Position numbers and translations under genes: made by a program | The notes under the pieces: generated by a model | The model's database searches: none | What the model was told of the DNA's origin: nothing | The model's input: the letters and a program-made list of their open reading frames with translations, nothing else | In this document: piece after piece, positions 33,921 through 43,449 of the stretch | Layout: each line of letters opens with the position of its first letter | How positions within the stretch are numbered: the first letter of the stretch is position 1 | Assembly (NCBI RefSeq): GCF_017833255.1 | Contig: NZ_JAFIBU010000001.1 | Coordinates: 806,001 to 870,000, forward strand | Direction: 5' to 3' | DNA from: Paenibacillus sp. PvR098 | Lineage (GTDB): Bacteria > Bacillota > Bacilli > Paenibacillales > NBRC-103111 | DNA length: 64,000 nt

Positions 33921-34574
33921 TTAATTTTCCCCTTGCTGGTTATCGCCATTGGAAGATTTAAACGGAGATGATTCGCTGGGCTTGAATAAGGATGGACTCT
34001 TCGAAACAGGATTTACCGGTGTCATATCAGCTTGTGATGTGGGAGCGGCAAATGCTTTTCCGTTGTTGGGAATGACCCGCCGTGCAGTCACGTATGTCTT
34101 GTCCCATGTGCTGCCTGAAAAATTGGAAATCGTTACTCCAACTCCGACTCTATAGGTATGAAGCAGTTTTCCTTCACCCATATAAATACTTACGTGATTA
34201 ATAACTCCGTCACGATTGGTATCAGAAAACACTAAGTCTCCAGGCTGCAACTGATCTTTCGGAACAAAGGTACCTGCATTGGCTTGCTGTCTTGATGAAC
34301 GGGGAATGTCCATTCCATTTTGTTTAAATACATATTGAGTAAAAGAGGAACAATCAAATCGATCTGTTCTTCCCTTTTTTGCACCGAATTGATATGGTAC
34401 TCCGAGAAGCTGTTTCCCTGTTGCAATCACGTTATCGGCAGCGGATGTGCTAGTTGTAGCTGCTGCATGCGTAGACTGAGGAGTTATAAACATGCTACCG
34501 GAAAAAGAGATGGCTAGACTTAGACTCACACCCGTCAGCAATTTCCTAAATCGTTTGTTGTTTGTCATCTTCAT
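33921..34574 (-). CDS. NlpC/P60 cell-wall endopeptidase 1
   Basis: 217 residues with a signal peptide (to about STHAA). The catalytic domain has RFDCSSFTQYVF (Cys), LQPGDLVFSDTNRDGVINHVSIYMG (His) and LLHTYRVG (third polar residue His), as in gamma-D-glutamyl-diamino-acid peptidases. A Ser/Pro-rich tail of about 45 residues follows. GGGAGG precedes the start. Paralogue of the gene at 34826. Confidence 0.9.
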   Translation of the reverse strand: MKMTNNKRFRKLLTGVSLSLAISFSGSMFITPQSTHAAATTSTSAADNVIATGKQLLGVPYQFGAKKGRTDRFDCSSFTQYVFKQNGMDIPRSSRQQANAGTFVPKDQLQPGDLVFSDTNRDGVINHVSIYMGEGKLLHTYRVGVGVTISNFSGSTWDKTYVTARRVIPNNGKAFAAPTSQADMTPVNPVSKSPSLFKPSESSPFKSSNGDNQQGEN

Positions 34575-34786
34575 CGTATCCTCCCTTTGGAACTAGTAGA
34601 TTTTTTCTCGCCTAATAACCATAACACATCATAATAACCCATTAATTACCAGGAGTTTCGAGAAACCTTATGATATCTCATATAAGCTGCTATTATTAGA
34701 AGTGGATGAGAATGTTCTCATTGAAAATCTCTTGACAAAGTCAATAACGTCTAGCTCATCTTTTTCCTATAAAACAATAAAAACCT

Positions 34787-34815
34787 CCCCTTGTCTAAGG
34801 ACAAAAGGAGGCTTG
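34787..34815 (-). terminator. Terminator of NlpC/P60 gene 2
   Basis: On the minus strand GCCTCCTTTTGTC pairs with GACAAGGGGAGG around CTTA, followed by TTTTTATTG. Confidence 0.8.
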
Positions 34816-34825
34816 CGCTTCTAAA

Positions 34826-35308
34826 TTAAGAAACACGGCGGGCGGTTGTATAATTTTTCTTCCACCAACCCTTGTTAATATTATCGATGGTCACTCCGGG
34901 CTTACCGTAGGTGTGTATAATATTACCATTTCCAATGTAAATACCTACATGGCTAATCGGCTTGTAAAAGAATACGAGATCACCCGGCTTGAGTTGGCTT
35001 TTCGGAACGAATTTACCGGCCTTTGACTGTGCTTTCGAAGTACGCGGCACAGTAATGCCGTTCTTGGCATATACAGTCTTAACAAATGAAGAGCAGTCGA
35101 AGGTTCGGGTCTGCCCCATTTTCGCACCAAACTTATATGGTGTATTCATATATTTTTTGCTCGTAGATACGATGCTACTCGCTTTGGATGAAGACACAGC
35201 TTCGACGGGAGTTGCGGGACCTGCTAGTGTTCCGGTCATGATCAGTGCAGCGCTCAAGCTGACGGACATCATAAGACGTCCCCAGCGTTTAGAAATTAGG
35301 TTGTTCAT
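34826..35308 (-). CDS. NlpC/P60 cell-wall endopeptidase 2
   Basis: 160 residues with signal peptide (to about TPVEA) and an NlpC/P60 domain: TFDCSSFVKTVYAKNG (Cys), LKPGDLVFFYKPISHVGIYIG (His), IIHTYGKPG. GGAGG precedes the start. It is shorter than its neighbour, lacking the Ser-rich tail. The tandem arrangement with separate terminators suggests independent regulation. Confidence 0.9.
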   Translation of the reverse strand: MNNLISKRWGRLMMSVSLSAALIMTGTLAGPATPVEAVSSSKASSIVSTSKKYMNTPYKFGAKMGQTRTFDCSSFVKTVYAKNGITVPRTSKAQSKAGKFVPKSQLKPGDLVFFYKPISHVGIYIGNGNIIHTYGKPGVTIDNINKGWWKKNYTTARRVS

Positions 35309-35440
35309 CTGTAACGTCCTCCATAGTAGGTATTGGCTAGTTTGGCCTAACCCACTATAGCACAGATGAATTGTAAGGATATTTTTCCAATCATCTCTGA
35401 AACCTTGCTATTACTGGAATCAAGAGCGTTTATTAGAATT

Positions 35441-36835
35441 TCATGAGAATTCTCTCATGTTCCCCTCATAAAACGCTTCCGTTTCCTTCTTTGGCAAGCC
35501 TACGGTGACTGTCATCCCCTTCCCTTCGTCACTGTCCAACCGAATCGTACCCCGGTGCTGCTCTACAATCCGTTTGGCGATGGCCAGCCCCAGACCCGAT
35601 CCTCCAGTACCTCGTCTTCTCGCTTTATCCACACGGTAAAAACGCTCAAATAGCTGCGATAGCTCCCGCCGCGGAACTCCAATTCCTTCATCCTTCACTT
35701 GTAATATAACGTAATCGGTTTCTTCTTTACACAGAACAGACACGGGCTCTTTACTATATTTAATTGCATTGTCCAAAAGAATAATCAGCAGCTGTTTGAT
35801 TTTTTCCTCATCCGCCATACAATAAAGCTCTGATGAGGCTGATTCCATTCTAATTTCCCGTTTGAACGCGAGGCTCATTTGCTCTGCAGTCGTATCGATT
35901 AAGGTCCTCAGATTGATATTTCGCAGCTGTGTCTCAGGATGACGTTCTATCACTGCCATATGCAGCAGGGAGTCGATCAGACCTTTTAGACGAACTGTTT
36001 CTGAATGAATGGCGTCTAACGCTTCTTGTCGAAGGGTCGGATCTTCTCCCCCCCACCGCTGAAGTAGAGAAGTATAGCTTTCAATGACAGTTAATGGTGT
36101 TCTCAACTCATGGGATGCATCTGATACAAATTGTTTTTGCTTAAGGTCGTTTTCTTGTAGACTAAGGATCATCTGATTGAACGTTTTACCAAGTCTCCCA
36201 AGCTCATCATGGTTTGTTGTAAATTGTGGACTCAGTTGAATGAATTGTCCTTTGCTGCGAACGGTGTTCATCGTCTCGAGCAACTTCCGGATCGGTCGTA
36301 CGATGACTCGGGTATAAAATACCCCTCCCACAAGTGAAAACAGGAGGACGCTAACGGTTGTAACCATGAGCCCGGTTGCCAACACTTCCATAAAATCTCC
36401 TATGACGTCCAGTGCCTTCCCCAATTCTAGCAGCCCGATTTGAACACCATCCTCTACAATGGGTACTTGTATAAACAACAGTCGGACATCAAGGTCGTTT
36501 ACAACAGTGAAGTGGTAATCTGTTCGATATACCGGCGGGTGGGCAGCAAGTTGATCATTGGTAACGATTTGACCAGCTATGAAACCATTGGGAGAGATAA
36601 TTCGAATGAGTGAATTGGGGTCTTGAAACTCTTTAAGTATATCCGGGTTTGACCAATTTTCGGGTAATTTCATTTCGGGATTACGGAGAACAATCTGCGC
36701 CTTGTTCCAAAGAAGCTCCACCTCGGTATCTGTTGTTTTCTTGAGAATATAGAAATATATAAAGAAATTAAAAAACAACACGATAAGCAATATCCAAGTC
36801 CCGGTCAACAAAATCAATCTCGTACGAAGACTCAT
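35441..36835 (-). CDS. HAMP-domain sensor histidine kinase
   Basis: 464 residues: membrane segment 1 at about 8-29, an extracytoplasmic sensor, membrane segment 2 at about 152-175, HAMP, HisKA with FVSDASHELRTPLTVIESY (phospho-His), and HATPase motifs LLIILLDNAIKYS, VKDEGIGVP and GTGGSGLGLAIAKRI. Its ATG overlaps the regulator stop (ATGA). It resembles ArlS/CssS-type kinases that sense envelope stress; the NlpC/P60 genes next to it are plausible but unproven targets. Confidence 0.93.
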   Translation of the reverse strand: MSLRTRLILLTGTWILLIVLFFNFFIYFYILKKTTDTEVELLWNKAQIVLRNPEMKLPENWSNPDILKEFQDPNSLIRIISPNGFIAGQIVTNDQLAAHPPVYRTDYHFTVVNDLDVRLLFIQVPIVEDGVQIGLLELGKALDVIGDFMEVLATGLMVTTVSVLLFSLVGGVFYTRVIVRPIRKLLETMNTVRSKGQFIQLSPQFTTNHDELGRLGKTFNQMILSLQENDLKQKQFVSDASHELRTPLTVIESYTSLLQRWGGEDPTLRQEALDAIHSETVRLKGLIDSLLHMAVIERHPETQLRNINLRTLIDTTAEQMSLAFKREIRMESASSELYCMADEEKIKQLLIILLDNAIKYSKEPVSVLCKEETDYVILQVKDEGIGVPRRELSQLFERFYRVDKARRRGTGGSGLGLAIAKRIVEQHRGTIRLDSDEGKGMTVTVGLPKKETEAFYEGNMREFS

Positions 36836-37521
36836 GTCTCAGGTACCGTTAATTCGTATCCGATGCCTCGCGCTGTTCGAATCAGCTTGGGTTGATAGCC
36901 TTTATCAATTTTTTGACGCAAATAGCGGATATATACGTCTACAATGTTTGTGTCTCCGACAAAATCGTAGCCCCAGACATCGGACAAAATTTGATCCCGG
37001 CTCAGCACATGTTCTTTGTGCTCAATCAAATATTGAAGAAGGTCAAATTCTTTAGGTGTAAGTTCAATCGTGTTACCGCTGCGCGTCACCTTACGCGCGA
37101 TCAGGTCTACCTGCAAATCATCCGCTTCCAGTATATTACCCAAAGGTTTTGCCCGTACTGTGATTTGAATGAGATTTCGGATTCGAGCAAGCAGTTCTTC
37201 AATAGCGAACGGTTTGGTTACATAATCGTTAGCGCCTTGCTCAAAACCACCGACGATATCCGGTGTGGCATCTCTGGCAGTCAATAAAATAACAGGAACA
37301 CTGTCATCCACCTGACGGATACGTCGAAGCACCTCAAGCCCGTTCCACTCCGGAAGCATCACATCCAGAAGGATCAAGCTCCAAGGATTTTCTAAAGCCA
37401 GTCGTACTCCTTCTTTGCCATCAAATGCAGTGCCGACTTGGTACCCCTCATGCTCTAACTCCAGTCTCAATACCCGTGATATATGCTCTTCATCTTCAAT
37501 AATAAGAATGGAATCGGCCAT
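36832..37521 (-). CDS. OmpR-family response regulator
   Basis: 229 residues; the start at 37521 is chosen because GGAGA lies just upstream, unlike the earlier ATGs. Receiver domain with ILIIEDEEHISRVL, phospho-acceptor Asp in LILLDVMLP, LLTARDATPD and YVTKPFAIEELLARI; winged-helix domain with LTPKEFDLLQYLIEH and GDTNIVDVYIRYLRQKID. Cotranscribed with the kinase through a 4-base overlap. Confidence 0.94.
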   Translation of the reverse strand: MADSILIIEDEEHISRVLRLELEHEGYQVGTAFDGKEGVRLALENPWSLILLDVMLPEWNGLEVLRRIRQVDDSVPVILLTARDATPDIVGGFEQGANDYVTKPFAIEELLARIRNLIQITVRAKPLGNILEADDLQVDLIARKVTRSGNTIELTPKEFDLLQYLIEHKEHVLSRDQILSDVWGYDFVGDTNIVDVYIRYLRQKIDKGYQPKLIRTARGIGYELTVPET

Positions 37522-37590
37522 ACGTTCTCCATTATTCTCGTCGTTTGATTTCATCATAACCAATTGGATAAATCTCTATTCTGTAAAACT

Positions 37591-37631
37591 AAAAAAAGAG
37601 CAAAGCACCGCGCATTAGCGGTCTTTGCTCT
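37591..37631 (-). terminator. Terminator overlapping the end of the 37615 gene
   Basis: On the minus strand GAGCAAAGACCGC pairs with GCGGTGCTTTGCTC (one bulge), followed by seven T. The stop codon lies inside the stem. Confidence 0.85.
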
Positions 37632-38136
37632 TCTCCATGGATTCGGTTCGCTCGCTGCCGAAAGCCATGATGAGATTTTGAATTTTTTGCAAACGGATAT
37701 ATTCATTATTCTTCAAATCTGATCGAAAATAAGCATACATATAAGCGCCTTCCATGAACGACAGGTTCGGATAACAGACCAAATCCGAAGTGGTATACGG
37801 ATTATCGAGAATAATCTGCCATTCTCCTTCCCGTTGATCAGACGGGATCGTTTCAAGAACCGTTTGTTTATAGGTGACGATGAACTCATATTCTTCCCAT
37901 ATGTGCGCCCAAGCCGGGCTGAACGCTTGAGGCTCCGGAAACAGCTCCTTAGCTGATGCGATCAAACGGCTAATGTTGACATGCTCGTGCTCCTCATAAT
38001 GCTTCAATCGCTCGCGAAAACCATCTATAAACAACCGAAAGGCAGTAAATCCACCCTTCAGGATCAATTCCTGAAACTGTCTCTGCTCATCCTCGTTGAT
38101 TGCAGCTTCAAACAAGTCAAAAGGGTTCGTATTCAT
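37615..38136 (-). CDS. Protein of unknown function (173 residues)
   Basis: Soluble, acidic protein beginning MNTNPFDLFEAAINEDEQRQ, with WAHIWEEYEFIVTYKQTVLE and LSFMEGAYMYAYFRSDLKNN. GGGGAATGG precedes the start. No domain recognised. It follows the 98-residue gene on the same strand and ends in a strong terminator. Confidence 0.65.
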   Translation of the reverse strand: MNTNPFDLFEAAINEDEQRQFQELILKGGFTAFRLFIDGFRERLKHYEEHEHVNISRLIASAKELFPEPQAFSPAWAHIWEEYEFIVTYKQTVLETIPSDQREGEWQIILDNPYTTSDLVCYPNLSFMEGAYMYAYFRSDLKNNEYIRLQKIQNLIMAFGSERTESMEKSKDR

Positions 38137-38168
38137 TTACATTCCATTCCCCGTTCTTTACGTCAACA

Positions 38169-38465
38169 TTAGGCATCCTGCACTGAATGGACGGTCATAT
38201 TCCCTTCCGGGTCTAAACAAAGCTTGCGGGTAGGGTCATTCTTCAATTTTACGTTGAATATCTTTAACCGGCTCTCGTTTACAGGCAGAACCTGCCACAA
38301 GTCTGGATCGTCATGACCGATCGCCGACAAGAAAGCATCCTTTTCCTGTTCCGCCATGCTCTTGTCATCCCATTGTTTGGCCCCATAGTAATCCAAATCA
38401 TAGTTGTTTTTTTGAATATAGGCCGCGATTTCACCAGTTTGGGTGTGCCGAAGTACATAAAACAT
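38169..38465 (-). CDS. Protein of unknown function (98 residues)
   Basis: The ATG at 38465 follows GGAGGG; the longer open frame upstream only shadows the oxidoreductase gene end and its terminator. MFYVLRHTQTGEIAAYIQKN, then YDLDYYGAKQWDD and KNDPTRKLCLDPEGNMTVHS. No motif recognised. It may be cotranscribed with the 173-residue gene. Confidence 0.65.
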   Translation of the reverse strand: MFYVLRHTQTGEIAAYIQKNNYDLDYYGAKQWDDKSMAEQEKDAFLSAIGHDDPDLWQVLPVNESRLKIFNVKLKNDPTRKLCLDPEGNMTVHSVQDA

Positions 38466-38494
38466 CGGACATCCCTCCATATCTCTGTGATAAA

Positions 38495-38530
38495 AAGCAA
38501 AGGCGCAAGCTCGATGAAGAGTTTGCGCCT
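38495..38530 (-). terminator. Terminator of the oxidoreductase operon
   Basis: On the minus strand AGGCGCAAACTC pairs with GAGCTTGCGCCT (one G-T pair), followed by TTGCTTTTT. Confidence 0.8.
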
Positions 38531-38539
38531 GAGCATGCC

Positions 38540-40843
38540 TTACAAGTAAGGATTTTCGTGCTTCGCCTTCAAACGGCTCCAGCGGCGTTCTACCTCGTTC
38601 TCGAACGATTGAAGCGCTTCGGAGTATTCGGGCTTGGTCAGGTGCTTCGTTTTGCCCATATTTTTGAGCCACTCGCCAACCGGAATCCGCTTGCTCTTCT
38701 CTTCCGGGTTGTACGTAATTGTAGTTACTCCATTCTCTATTTCATAGAGAGGGAAGAAACAGGAGTTAACGGCTTCATCGATCAGCGTTTGACCAATTTG
38801 TTCCTCAGACAGCCAGTTCAGCGGACAGGTGATCAGGATTTTACCGTACACCAAACCTTCGTTTTGGGCATAATATTGCGCCTTGGCCGCTTTCTTCAAC
38901 AGGTCCTGCGGGCTTGCTTCAGAACCGGTGAATACATAAGGGATGTTGGTCGCCGCCATAATTTGCGGTGTATCCTTATGGTGGAACAGCTTCCCGCCTT
39001 GATGTTTACCGACATTGGACGTCGATGTCCGGTGGCCGAGCGGCGTCGAGTAGGACAGCTGTGCACCTGTGTTCATGTATCCTTCATTATCGTACTCAAG
39101 AATGATCATTTTATGATTACGCAGTGCAGCGCCGATCGCCGGCCCCATACCGATATCCATTCCGCCGTCTCCAGTGATCATCACGAACGTGAAATCATCC
39201 GGTAGATTCAGCGAATCCAGCTCGCCCCGACGTTTACGCTCCCAGAACATTTCCACAACGCCTGACAGCGTAGCAGCACCGCTTTGGAACAGGTTATGAA
39301 TATACGTTGCTTTGTGAGATGAATACGGATATCCCGTTGTAACTACCATTGCGCAGCCTGTGTGGAATAAAGCTACGATGTCGCCTTCAATCCCTTTAAA
39401 GAAAAGCTCGAGACCGGAGAAAATACCGCATCCTGGGCAAGCTCCGTGGCCTGGCGCAAGGCGCTTCGGCTTCTTGGTCAACTGACGGATTGGGGGTACT
39501 TTGACTTTGAGCTGTCCTGTTTCTTCATCTTTATTCACGGTAATCAAGCCCGTTTTGAGATCCTCATACTTCATCGGCTCAATAACACGTTTAGGCTTGT
39601 TGTTTGGATCGCCAGGCGTGTGACCGTAGTAATCGAACGGTGCGTCCACGCGGCCCTTCTTCACCGCATCGATGGCCAGCTCGAAGAAAGCATGGCCGTC
39701 TTCAGCGTAGAAGTCTTTCCCGCCGAGACCGTAAATACGACTGATAACCATCGTATCGCGGTTGCCTTCCGTGAAAAGTGCAGCTTTGATCTCCATGGTC
39801 ATGTTACCGCCATGTGCGCCATAAGAATCGGCGCGGTCACCGATGGTAACGGCTTTGACGTTCTTCAGCGCTTCTGCAATCTGCTTCTGCGGGAACGGGC
39901 GAATCATGTTTGGTGCGATCGAACCTGCTTTGATGCCTTGGGCACGCAGCTGGTCGACAACGTCTTTAATAATTTCCGAAGACGAGTTCATCAGGAACAC
40001 GGCCACTTCCGCATCTTCCATACGATACAGGTCCAGAATCGGGTAATCGCGACCTGTTAGTATTTTGTATTCCTTTTGAATACGATCGAATACCTCGCCT
40101 GCTCTGTACATCGCTTCGGATTGCTGGTAGCAGTTATTGATGTAGTCAGGCTCGTTCATGTATGGGCCGACGGTGATTGGATTATTCCGGTCCAGCACGT
40201 GCGGGAATTGCTTTGGCTGCTCACCGATAAAAGCATGAACGTCGCTTTTGTGCGAAAACGTTTGCACGCGGCGCTTCTGGTGGGATGTGAAGTAGCCATC
40301 TGAAGCTACGATAACCGGCAGACGTACCTCCGGATCTTCCGCCAGCTTGATCGCCATGATATTCATATCGTAAACGGCTTGCGGATCACGGCACATCAGG
40401 ATCGGCCAACCGGTGTTCAGCGCATAGTACAAATCAGAATGGTCGCCGTGAATGTTCAAAGGGCCTGATACGGAACGGCAAACCAAATTCATGACCATAG
40501 GAAAACGGGTTCCGGATTGCACCGGCATTTGCTCTAGCATGTAGAGATAACCATTCGCGCTGGTGGCGTTGAATACGCGTCCTCCTGCCGTGGCAGCACC
40601 GTAACAAATCCCTGCAGAGCCATGCTCTCCGTCCGCTGGAATCAATTTAATGTCATGTTGACCATTGGCCTTCATCAAGTCAAGGAACTGCGCTACTTCG
40701 GTAGACGGGGAAATCGGAAAATACCCCATCACATGATAGTTGATCTGGTGAGCAGCATAAGCAGCCATCTCGTTACCGGACTCGTAAACCATCCGCTGCT
40801 CTACCGTACCTTGGCTGACCTCTTTATTGATATCGATTGCCAT
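38540..40843 (-). CDS. 2-oxoacid:ferredoxin oxidoreductase, fused alpha and beta subunits
   Basis: 767 residues. The alpha part (1 to about 470) has YESGNEMAAYAAHQINYHV, MGYFPISPSTEVAQF and GEHGSAGICYGAATAGG of pyruvate:ferredoxin oxidoreductases. The beta part has the cluster Cys in GHGACPGCGIFSG and the TPP motif ITGDGGMDIGMGPAIG ... EYDNEGYMNTG. The enzyme oxidatively decarboxylates a 2-oxoacid, probably pyruvate, to the acyl-CoA with ferredoxin. The gamma/delta partner is encoded just upstream (35 bases). Normally alpha and beta are separate proteins. Confidence 0.9.
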   Translation of the reverse strand: MAIDINKEVSQGTVEQRMVYESGNEMAAYAAHQINYHVMGYFPISPSTEVAQFLDLMKANGQHDIKLIPADGEHGSAGICYGAATAGGRVFNATSANGYLYMLEQMPVQSGTRFPMVMNLVCRSVSGPLNIHGDHSDLYYALNTGWPILMCRDPQAVYDMNIMAIKLAEDPEVRLPVIVASDGYFTSHQKRRVQTFSHKSDVHAFIGEQPKQFPHVLDRNNPITVGPYMNEPDYINNCYQQSEAMYRAGEVFDRIQKEYKILTGRDYPILDLYRMEDAEVAVFLMNSSSEIIKDVVDQLRAQGIKAGSIAPNMIRPFPQKQIAEALKNVKAVTIGDRADSYGAHGGNMTMEIKAALFTEGNRDTMVISRIYGLGGKDFYAEDGHAFFELAIDAVKKGRVDAPFDYYGHTPGDPNNKPKRVIEPMKYEDLKTGLITVNKDEETGQLKVKVPPIRQLTKKPKRLAPGHGACPGCGIFSGLELFFKGIEGDIVALFHTGCAMVVTTGYPYSSHKATYIHNLFQSGAATLSGVVEMFWERKRRGELDSLNLPDDFTFVMITGDGGMDIGMGPAIGAALRNHKMIILEYDNEGYMNTGAQLSYSTPLGHRTSTSNVGKHQGGKLFHHKDTPQIMAATNIPYVFTGSEASPQDLLKKAAKAQYYAQNEGLVYGKILITCPLNWLSEEQIGQTLIDEAVNSCFFPLYEIENGVTTITYNPEEKSKRIPVGEWLKNMGKTKHLTKPEYSEALQSFENEVERRWSRLKAKHENPYL

Positions 40844-40878
40844 TGTGATTTCACCTCTCCCTGATTATCGTAAGCTTG

Positions 40879-41883
40879 TTAGTTCGCCAAGTCGAAGCGA
40901 TGCGGTACGCGATGCGCTTCAGCGTAGCCATCTGTCTCGCGATTGGAAGAAAGCGCTTCCGTCGGACAAGCGACAACGCATTTTAGACAGCCCTTGCAAT
41001 ATTGATAATCGATTCCTTGAAGGAACATTTGTGGACGGCCCTTTTTGTCCGGCTGCTCATCCCAGACAAAGCAAAAATCAGGACAGGCGGTATCGCATGC
41101 CGCACAATGAATGCATTTATCATCGTCAAAATGAGGCATCATCCCGCTGCGGGAAATACTCAGGTCTTTCAAAATACTGTTGCCCGGGTTGGTTACCATC
41201 CCGCCGATCGCCTGAGTGGCATAGCCGAGTACCGGGATATCCCAACGCTTAGGGTTCGGCATCTCGGTGCCTTCCGGCAATTCGAAGGTTTGAAACTGGA
41301 CTTCATCATAGCCGCGTTGAAACGTTCTAAGTGCAGGTTCAACAGCGCCCGGATATTTTTTCTCGAGAGATTTGCGGATAATTCCCTTCATGTGCTCGAA
41401 ATCGAGGAACTCGCAAAGTCGGAACAAGCCGCCCAGCATGGCCATGTTAACGCGATTTTTCTCCTCCAGCGCAATGCCTGTCGCGTCAACCACAGCGACC
41501 GTACCGCCAACGAGCTTCAATTTTTCCTTCAAAGCTTCAGAACTCTTGGCGGAATTGACCAAGACAACACTGTCTTGATAAATACCGCTGACGACATTAA
41601 TGGTTTTGGATAGATTTTCGTGAAATACGCCTACGACATGCGGACGTTCAACCGGAGTCGTGTCGCGAATGTTTGTTTCCATATCGCAAAAGCGAATATG
41701 TGCTTTTACAGGAGACCCTTTTTTCTCAGAACCATAAGAAGAAAAGCTGACACCGTCAAAACCGCTTCCAACAACGCCTGCTTCAGCTAGCATTTTTCCT
41801 GCCAGATTCGCACCCAGACCGCCGATGGATTCGAGCCGAATTTCAAAGAAGCCGAGGTCGTTCGTTTTCGGTAGAACCCTCAT
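40879..41883 (-). CDS. 2-oxoacid:ferredoxin oxidoreductase, fused gamma and delta subunits
   Basis: 334 residues; the start at 41883 uses the AGGGGAG lying just after an earlier in-frame ATG. The gamma part has FEIRLESIGGLGANLAGKML and SFSSYGSEKKGSPVKAHIRF. The delta part is a two-cluster ferredoxin: CIHCAACDTACPDFC and CKGCLKCVVACPTEAL. Together with the downstream alpha-beta protein this makes a complete two-polypeptide PFOR-type enzyme, transcribed as one operon. Confidence 0.9.
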   Translation of the reverse strand: MRVLPKTNDLGFFEIRLESIGGLGANLAGKMLAEAGVVGSGFDGVSFSSYGSEKKGSPVKAHIRFCDMETNIRDTTPVERPHVVGVFHENLSKTINVVSGIYQDSVVLVNSAKSSEALKEKLKLVGGTVAVVDATGIALEEKNRVNMAMLGGLFRLCEFLDFEHMKGIIRKSLEKKYPGAVEPALRTFQRGYDEVQFQTFELPEGTEMPNPKRWDIPVLGYATQAIGGMVTNPGNSILKDLSISRSGMMPHFDDDKCIHCAACDTACPDFCFVWDEQPDKKGRPQMFLQGIDYQYCKGCLKCVVACPTEALSSNRETDGYAEAHRVPHRFDLAN

Positions 41884-42221
41884 GAGTTCAACTCCCCTCA
41901 TATATTTGGAAAGGTATATAATTCCTACGAAACAGTATACCAGTTTCTATTCGCCCCGCATAGAGTTTTTGACATGAAAGTTTCACATCGGAAGCGTTTT
42001 CCGAAGAGAATCTAACATGATTATGATTTTAATTACTATATATTACCATTATGATCCGATGTTTTAGTTGGTTACATGAATTTTTGTCCATTTTTTTATA
42101 TAATATATGGTAAATACGATAAGAAATATCAAATTATCTGTTATGAAACAGTATATTACTGTTATAAAACATTACAAAGATGGTGATTCTTCTGAAAATC
42201 GAAAATGGATAACAAATCATG
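41884..42221. other. Upstream region of the oxidoreductase operon
   Basis: 340 AT-rich bases, presumably containing the operon promoter on the minus strand. A palindrome-like TGTTATGAAACAG lies near 42140. No gene seen. Confidence 0.4.
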
Positions 42222-42256
42222 AAAAAAGTCCAGTCTACTGCTCACATCGACTGGAC
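42222..42256 (-). terminator. Terminator of the dead ggt gene
   Basis: On the minus strand GTCCAGTC pairs with GACTGGAC, followed by six T (complement of 42222-42227). Confidence 0.78.
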
Positions 42257-42286
42257 AACACTATCTTTTTGTCATATACATTCTTG

Positions 42287-43128
42287 CTATCCGTTCTGGC
42301 TACCACCCCAATGCAAGCCCGTCTCCCCTAGGATCTGCGGCTCCGCTGCATACTCCATATTCTGGTTCTCTATTCGAAGCACATTGCTGTCTTGTCCCCA
42401 CTTGCGCCCGTATATACCCGGCGGGGCAGCTCAATGGCCTCCTGAATAGTGCAGCAGTAATCCAATACACCGGTAATCAGTGAAAGCTGAGTTTGCGGCT
42501 GTCCTTCTCCTCCCTGTGAACCCATGAGAAGAAATGGTTTCCCGTCCTAATAAATCATTCCTTGCATCAAAATGTGGAACGCACGTTTGCCTGGCTGGAG
42601 CTTATTTGGATGAGGAGGATCCAGGTAAAAGTAAGATCCGCAGTTCTGCAGGATGACGCCGCTGGATTCGGGTACATAAGCTGCTGAATCAAAGTCAAAA
42701 TAAAGGCTTTGTAATGAACGAGACCGCGTTTCCTGCTTCATCCGTAACTGCGGCATAAGCGGTATCTTGGCCGCTCATCGGCGACAAGTGCACTGCGCTG
42801 CCCTGCGGTGTCATCCGGATATCCTCGAACAAGGATCGGGCATAGGGTTTGGAGAGCAGCCGTTCGAGCGGGATCGCAGCGAAGTCGGGGTCGCTCAAGA
42901 ACTGATCGCGATCACGAAATGCTTTTTTCCACTACTTCGGTCACCAAATGATAAAACCCGGCAGAGCCCCGGGATATTCGCGATGCGAAGCCACTCTTCG
43001 TCGCGGTCCAACCAACGGTACAAATCCCGCGAGATGGGAAAGTCTTCCTCCGCTAAACGAATGGCTGGCGCCAGCAGCTTCTCCCATGGAAGCTGTCCCC
43101 GATTGTTCCATACTTCCCACCACGCATC
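42287..43128 (-). pseudogene. Gamma-glutamyltransferase fragments
   Basis: Read in several frames from high to low coordinates: NRGQLPWEKLLAPAIRLAEE, DPDFAAIPLERLLSKPYARS, DTAYAAVTDEAGNAVSF, the region around SAAYVPESSGVILQNCGSYF, PHPNKLQPGKRAFH, then GSQGGEGQPQTQLSLITGV and EYAAEPQILG. This order is that of gamma-glutamyltransferase including the autoprocessing Thr segment (DTAYAAVTD). Multiple frameshifts and stops, and the loss of the N-terminus and of a central part, show it is dead. Its 5' end is joined to a lipoprotein fragment. Confidence 0.82.
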
Positions 43129-43344
43129 CTCATATGTCCATCCCCCGTCTTCCGTCGGTCCGATGTATACGAAGCCTACCCGAGGCGTTTAGTTCCCCTC
43201 TGACTTTGGTGCTTCTTCTCCAGCTTGCTGTGGCATGGCGGGTTCCGGATACTGAGGCTTAGCACTTCCTTGCGAGCAGCCCACAAGGAGAGTCAATTAG
43301 GCGAATAAAGCGATGAACCCCGTTCTGCCTGATTTCTTAAACAT
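43129..43344 (-). pseudogene. BMP-family (basic membrane protein) lipoprotein, N-terminal fragment
   Basis: From ATG at 43344: MFKKSGRTGFIALFA, a TAG-type stop, LTLLVGCSQGS (lipobox Cys), then a Pro/Glu-rich linker, a second stop, and TPRVGFVYIGPTEDGGWTYE, the first beta strand of BMP/Med-type nucleoside-binding lipoproteins. At WTYE the reading runs directly into the gamma-glutamyltransferase fragment. Two stops and the fusion make it non-functional. Confidence 0.75.
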
Positions 43345-43449
43345 CGTCTTAAGCAAGTTTCCTCCTCCGACCGGATATAATGGTTATAATTATACATGCA
43401 CATTATCCCTAGCATTTTCACTCACAAGTTACACATACATCACATGTGG

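Noticed and set aside
39446-40060. Plus-strand 204-codon frame and similar long frames opposite the oxidoreductase genes
   Set aside because: Antisense shadows of strongly conserved genes; such frames are common in this base composition.
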